A stretch of DNA of 25,790 nt, from positions 1-25,790 of the IMG/VR virus record IMGVR_UViG_3300042564_003385; one strand, 5' to 3'. Source of the stretch: a virus. The notes under the pieces are model-generated. The model was not told where the DNA came from. It was given only the letters and a program-made list of their open reading frames with translations, and did not search any database. Shown piece after piece: positions 23,125 through 25,790 of this stretch; positions within the stretch are counted from its first letter, which is position 1; the number at the start of each line of letters is the position of its first letter. Position numbers and translations under genes: made by a program.

Positions 23125-23147
23125 AAGGGCACTAACGTGCCTTTTTT
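23125..23147 (+). terminator. Rho-independent terminator downstream of the 141-aa gene
   Basis: GGCAC (23128-23132) pairs with GTGCC (23137-23141) across a TAAC loop, followed by six T; the A and G before the stem extend pairing into the T run. It lies between convergent genes, but the minus strand lacks a T run after the stem, so it acts on plus-strand transcripts. Confidence 0.85.
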
Positions 23148-23152
23148 GTTGG

Positions 23153-23518
23153 CTATATAGTTACATCGGCGTCAACTGTTATATCTAGTATACTTTTATT
23201 TTTTTCTTTCAACTTCTTTTGATATACTCTATTGCAATTGGCACATAGTGTTAACATATTCTTAACACTTTTGTTTTTCTTGTTACCATCTACATACACC
23301 AAATCAAGCTGACAGCTATCTTCTGGTAAAAAATTACATTTGTCGCAACAGTTTTTCTTATGCAGTAAGTAACCATACTGTGTGTTGTACATTGCTTTGC
23401 TACATTGAACGCAATATTTGTGCCATTGTTTAAATTTATGTTTACTAATACCATTGGGTTTAGCTAATGATATTTTACAGTTTTCACAGAAAGGTCTTGT
23501 TGGTTGTTGTGTAAGCAT
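23153..23518 (-). CDS. HNH-like zinc protein with degenerate active site
   Basis: A 121-aa Cys-rich protein. The N-terminal half has CxxC pairs (Cys11/14, Cys36/39) forming a zinc-ribbon-like unit. The C-terminal half follows the HNH/treble-clef layout: a CC..C group at 57-61, QLDLVYVDGN (70-79), and LCANC (91-95). In active HNH enzymes of this type the middle block reads like LDVDHIDGN and the last like CANCHR. Here Tyr75 and Asn96 stand where the His residues are expected, so nuclease activity is doubtful, although the metal-binding Cys remain. It may be a DNA-binding relic of a homing endonuclease or a co-opted zinc protein. It is single and on the opposite strand to its neighbours. Confidence 0.7.
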   Translation of the reverse strand: MLTQQPTRPFCENCKISLAKPNGISKHKFKQWHKYCVQCSKAMYNTQYGYLLHKKNCCDKCNFLPEDSCQLDLVYVDGNKKNKSVKNMLTLCANCNRVYQKKLKEKNKSILDITVDADVTI

Positions 23519-23582
23519 TTTATATTTATAGAAAAAAGATTTTTCTAGTGCTTTTTTTTGTTGGAGTATAGTTGACCAAAAT

Positions 23583-23590
23583 GATAAATA
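23583..23590 (+). promoter_or_regulatory. Late promoter box GATAAATA of the first fibre gene
   Basis: GATAAATA followed by TATTA, 21 bases before the fibre ATG. The extended sequence GATAAATATATTA is identical to that before the second fibre gene at 25117. Confidence 0.75.
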
Positions 23591-23611
23591 TATTATAACA
23601 ATGGAATATTT

Positions 23612-25108
23612 ATGGCATCAGCACCTTTTAACAGTTTAGGCGGATACTCAGTTGGCATACCTTCAAAATCAGTAGTTGATAGTAACGGAAACGTTGTATC
23701 TAATTTTTTAAATCTTTCTGGTAATGTTTCAGCTAATAAAGTTTATGCAAATAGTTTCTTTTACGCCAATGGCGATCCTTTTAATGCAAATCCAGGTGGT
23801 AGCAATACTCAACTACAATTCAATGACAACAATGCATTAGGTGGAATACCCAATGTCACTTGGAATGGTAATATATTAACATTAGGTAACATTGCAAATT
23901 TATCAATCGGCGGGGGTGTTAATGGTTATTTTTTACAAACTGATGGTGCAGGTAATTTAAATTGGACGGCAGGCGGCAATGGCGGCAATAGTTCCCCCGG
24001 TGGAGCTAACTCACAAGTTCAATTTAATGATCTAGGCTCATTTGGTGGTGATGTTGGGTTTACTTATAATAGTACAACCAATACGTTACAAGTAGCAAAT
24101 ACTATAGCCGGAAGTATAACAGCAACGGGTAATATCACTACTGGTAATATAACTAGCTTAGGTAATATAACAAGTACATATTATATTGGTAACGGATCAT
24201 TATTGACCGGCATTACTACTGAGCTTGCAAACTATGTAATACAAAATGCACAATCAAATATCACTAGTTTAGGAAATCTTGTTTTTCTAAATATTGACGG
24301 AGACACTACAAGTTTAGGTAATATAAATTCTTCAGGGAATATTAGTGGTGGTAATCTTAATGCAGGATCAAATGTAACTACCGGAAATGCGTCAATCACA
24401 AATAAGATTACAGTTGGTGGTAATTTAACTATAAATTCAGCAGCATCGTTCAGACTAGCCGGCACAATGAATACAGCTGGAAGTTCTAATATTAATTTGG
24501 GAACTATTTCAAATATTCATATTGCAGGCGGTGTTAACGGTTATGTATTGACAACCGACGGTACAGGAAATTTAAGTTGGGCAGTTGTTGGTGGTGGCGG
24601 TGGCAATGGTACTCCAGGTGGTGCTAACACACAAGTTCAGTTCAATGAGTCTGATACTTTTGCAGGTAGCCCATACCTTACTTACAATGATTACACTAGA
24701 ACCTTGCAAGTTAGCGGTAACTTAATTGCTAACTCAGTACAAGTAGGTGCAGGCATATACAAGTGGTCTACTAGCTTTGTTTATTTTGCGAATACTGCAA
24801 ATACAGACCCACAACAAATGTTATATTCTATTCCAGTTGCTAATGTTGCAGGGGTAGAATTTCAAATTTTTGCAACAGAACCGGCAGGTCCTAGTAGACA
24901 GAGTTCTAAAATTAGCTCATTGTACTATGATAACACTGTGGAATTTACCGAATATGCAAGTTTGTTTGTAAATGGTGGAGTAGGTGATTTTGAAGTAGCT
25001 TATGATGGTGGAAATATAATTGTTCCTCCTTCATTAGAACTTAACGTAACACCATACACAAGTAATCCAGTAACTTATAAAATGTTGATTACCGTATTCG
25101 CAGGATAA
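23612..25108 (+). CDS. Tail fibre / adhesin-type structural protein
   Basis: A 498-aa protein rich in Asn, Gly, Thr and Ser with no Cys. It is built from fibre-like repeats: three GGxNxQxQFNxxxxxxG units (about 66, 130 and 336), two GGVNGYxLxTDGxGNLxW units, and a run of GNIT/GNISS repeats (about 170-270) that resemble a triple-stranded beta fibre. The last 100 residues form a distinct, less repetitive domain, a candidate receptor-binding or trimerisation head. There is no signal peptide. The N-terminal LGGYSVGIP block recurs in the next gene (VGGLSVGKTP), so the two are tandem paralogues. It is probably expressed late from its own GATAAATA box. Confidence 0.75.
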   Translation: MASAPFNSLGGYSVGIPSKSVVDSNGNVVSNFLNLSGNVSANKVYANSFFYANGDPFNANPGGSNTQLQFNDNNALGGIPNVTWNGNILTLGNIANLSIGGGVNGYFLQTDGAGNLNWTAGGNGGNSSPGGANSQVQFNDLGSFGGDVGFTYNSTTNTLQVANTIAGSITATGNITTGNITSLGNITSTYYIGNGSLLTGITTELANYVIQNAQSNITSLGNLVFLNIDGDTTSLGNINSSGNISGGNLNAGSNVTTGNASITNKITVGGNLTINSAASFRLAGTMNTAGSSNINLGTISNIHIAGGVNGYVLTTDGTGNLSWAVVGGGGGNGTPGGANTQVQFNESDTFAGSPYLTYNDYTRTLQVSGNLIANSVQVGAGIYKWSTSFVYFANTANTDPQQMLYSIPVANVAGVEFQIFATEPAGPSRQSSKISSLYYDNTVEFTEYASLFVNGGVGDFEVAYDGGNIIVPPSLELNVTPYTSNPVTYKMLITVFAG

Positions 25109-25116
25109 CAGATTTT

Positions 25117-25124
25117 GATAAATA
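25117..25124 (+). promoter_or_regulatory. Late promoter box GATAAATA of the second fibre gene
   Basis: GATAAATA followed by TATTA, 8 bases after the first fibre gene's stop and 19 bases before the next ATG. AGGA lies 8 bases before that ATG as the ribosome site. Confidence 0.75.
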
Positions 25125-25143
25125 TATTAAATAGGAAAATGTA

Positions 25144-25790
25144 ATGGCGGTAAAACCCTTAAATGCAGTAGGAGGTCTTTCAGTAGGGAAAACACCAATT
25201 ACTATTATATATTCAAACGGTGATATTTTAACTAATAACTTCTCAGCCACCGGTGACTCAAATTTAAATAATATTGGAAATATTTATATTTCTGGTGGTT
25301 CAAATGGACAAACAATTCAAACTGATGGCACTGGAAATCTTAGTTTTGTAACTATCTCAAGTATTTCAAATGGTAATAGTAACATACAAGTTCTGGCCAA
25401 TGCTAATATTACATTCAGTAGTGCAGGCAATGCAAACATTGTTATCATTACGGACACTGGTGTAAATGTCAACGGATATCTAACTGTTACAGGTAATGCT
25501 CAGTTTAATAATGCTAATTTAGGTAATCTAGCAACTGCTAATTTTGCTAACTTTGCAAACGATGTAGTAGTACAAGGCAACATAGCTAATGTAAATAATA
25601 TCAGTGTCACAAATAATTTAGAAGGTAACACAGCCAACTTCAGTGGTAATATTACTTCATTGAATGCTAACTTAGGCAACTTGATAACTGCTAACTTTGC
25701 TAACTTTGCAAACGATATAGTAGTACAGGGTAATATTGCTAATGCAAATAATATCAGTGTCACTTATGAAATTATTTGCATTAGCAATAT
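25144..25790 (+). CDS. Second tail fibre protein, partial (3' end outside window)
   Basis: An open frame from ATG 25144 to the window end, about 215 codons. It begins MAVKPLNAVGGLSVGKTP, parallel to the first fibre gene, and has the same SGGSNGQTIQTDGTGNLSF unit. From about residue 118 it consists of Asn/Ala/Gly repeats (NLGNLATANFANFANDVVVQ) with a 51-residue period. The last nine residues (TYEIICISN) break the repeat pattern and come from sequence that is the reverse complement of nearby DNA, so they are probably not real. It is the downstream paralogue of the 23612 gene, with its own late box. Confidence 0.75.
   Translation, partial: MAVKPLNAVGGLSVGKTPITIIYSNGDILTNNFSATGDSNLNNIGNIYISGGSNGQTIQTDGTGNLSFVTISSISNGNSNIQVLANANITFSSAGNANIVIITDTGVNVNGYLTVTGNAQFNNANLGNLATANFANFANDVVVQGNIANVNNISVTNNLEGNTANFSGNITSLNANLGNLITANFANFANDIVVQGNIANANNISVTYEIICISN
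25533..25763 (+). repeat. Direct repeat with 153-bp period in the second fibre gene
   Basis: The segment 25533-25610 (AACTGCTAA to GTGTCAC) recurs at 25686-25763 with few substitutions, a period of 153 bases or 51 codons. The sequence stops following the repeat immediately after the second GTGTCAC, which is where the end-of-window anomaly begins. Confidence 0.85.
25733..25790. repeat. Terminal 20-bp inverted repeat, probable assembly artefact
   Basis: The final 20 bases (25771-25790) are the exact reverse complement of 25733-25752, with an 18-base spacer. The left arm is normal fibre repeat sequence; the right arm is out of pattern. It probably reflects a fold-back read or a contig end in an unresolved tandem repeat. 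Confidence 0.8.

Noticed and set aside
23523-23530. TATAAATA on the minus strand as late promoter of the HNH-like gene
   Set aside because: It matches the consensus but ends only 5 bases before the ATG at 23518, so the predicted start would fall within the start codon and leave no leader; probably chance in AT-rich DNA.
1-25790. CRISPR array, transposon, diversity-generating retroelement or retron
   Set aside because: No regularly spaced repeats with unique spacers, no transposase or reverse transcriptase, and no VR/TR pair; the fibre and tape measure repeats are internal coding repeats.

Overview
The window is part of the genome of a T4-type contractile-tailed phage (Caudoviricetes, T4-like core). 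The evidence is a run of recognisable T4-family genes: gp20 portal, a gp67/68-type acidic core protein, gp21 protease, gp22 scaffold and gp23 capsid in T4 order; gp55 late sigma followed by gp47 and gp46; and baseplate genes including gp53, a gp5-like spike and gp26. The DNA is AT-rich, genes are tightly packed, many starts have Shine-Dalgarno sites, and several genes are preceded by a (G/T)ATAAATA late-promoter box like that of T4 and cyanophages. The sequence resembles the marine and freshwater relatives of T4 more than T4 itself. The host cannot be named from the sequence.

Layout. 1-5991 (minus): a baseplate/tail operon with a 480-aa tail protein, gp53, an 820-aa hub-like protein, a gp5-like spike and a gene cut by the window edge, linked by TAATG overlaps or very short gaps. 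5992-6126: regulatory region with a sigma70-type promoter and an inverted repeat. 6127-11408 (plus): gp55, gp47, gp46, a GIY-YIG homing endonuclease and a PD-(D/E)XK nuclease. 11409-11919: about 510 bases without a credible gene but with many perfect helices, a candidate large structured RNA. 11920-12968 (minus): gp26 and a 58-codon gp51-position gene joined by a probable programmed -1 frameshift. 13050-22467 (plus): tape measure with an M15 peptidase domain, portal, a small basic protein, acidic core protein, protease, scaffold and capsid, ending in a strong UUCG terminator. 22561-23518: an early-promoter-driven gene of unknown function and a degenerate HNH-like zinc protein. 23612-25790: two tandem paralogous fibre genes, each behind a GATAAATA box; the last is cut by the window end, where the sequence folds back on itself and is probably an assembly artefact.

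How it works together: gp46/gp47 process DNA ends for recombination-dependent replication. gp55 directs host RNA polymerase to the late boxes in front of tail, small head and fibre genes. gp20/21/22/23 and the core protein build and mature the head. The baseplate, tape-measure and fibre genes build the tail. The most interesting points are the gp26 frameshift cassette, the 510-base structured region, and a hairpin that places the homing endonuclease's late promoter in its loop and its ribosome-binding site at its base.
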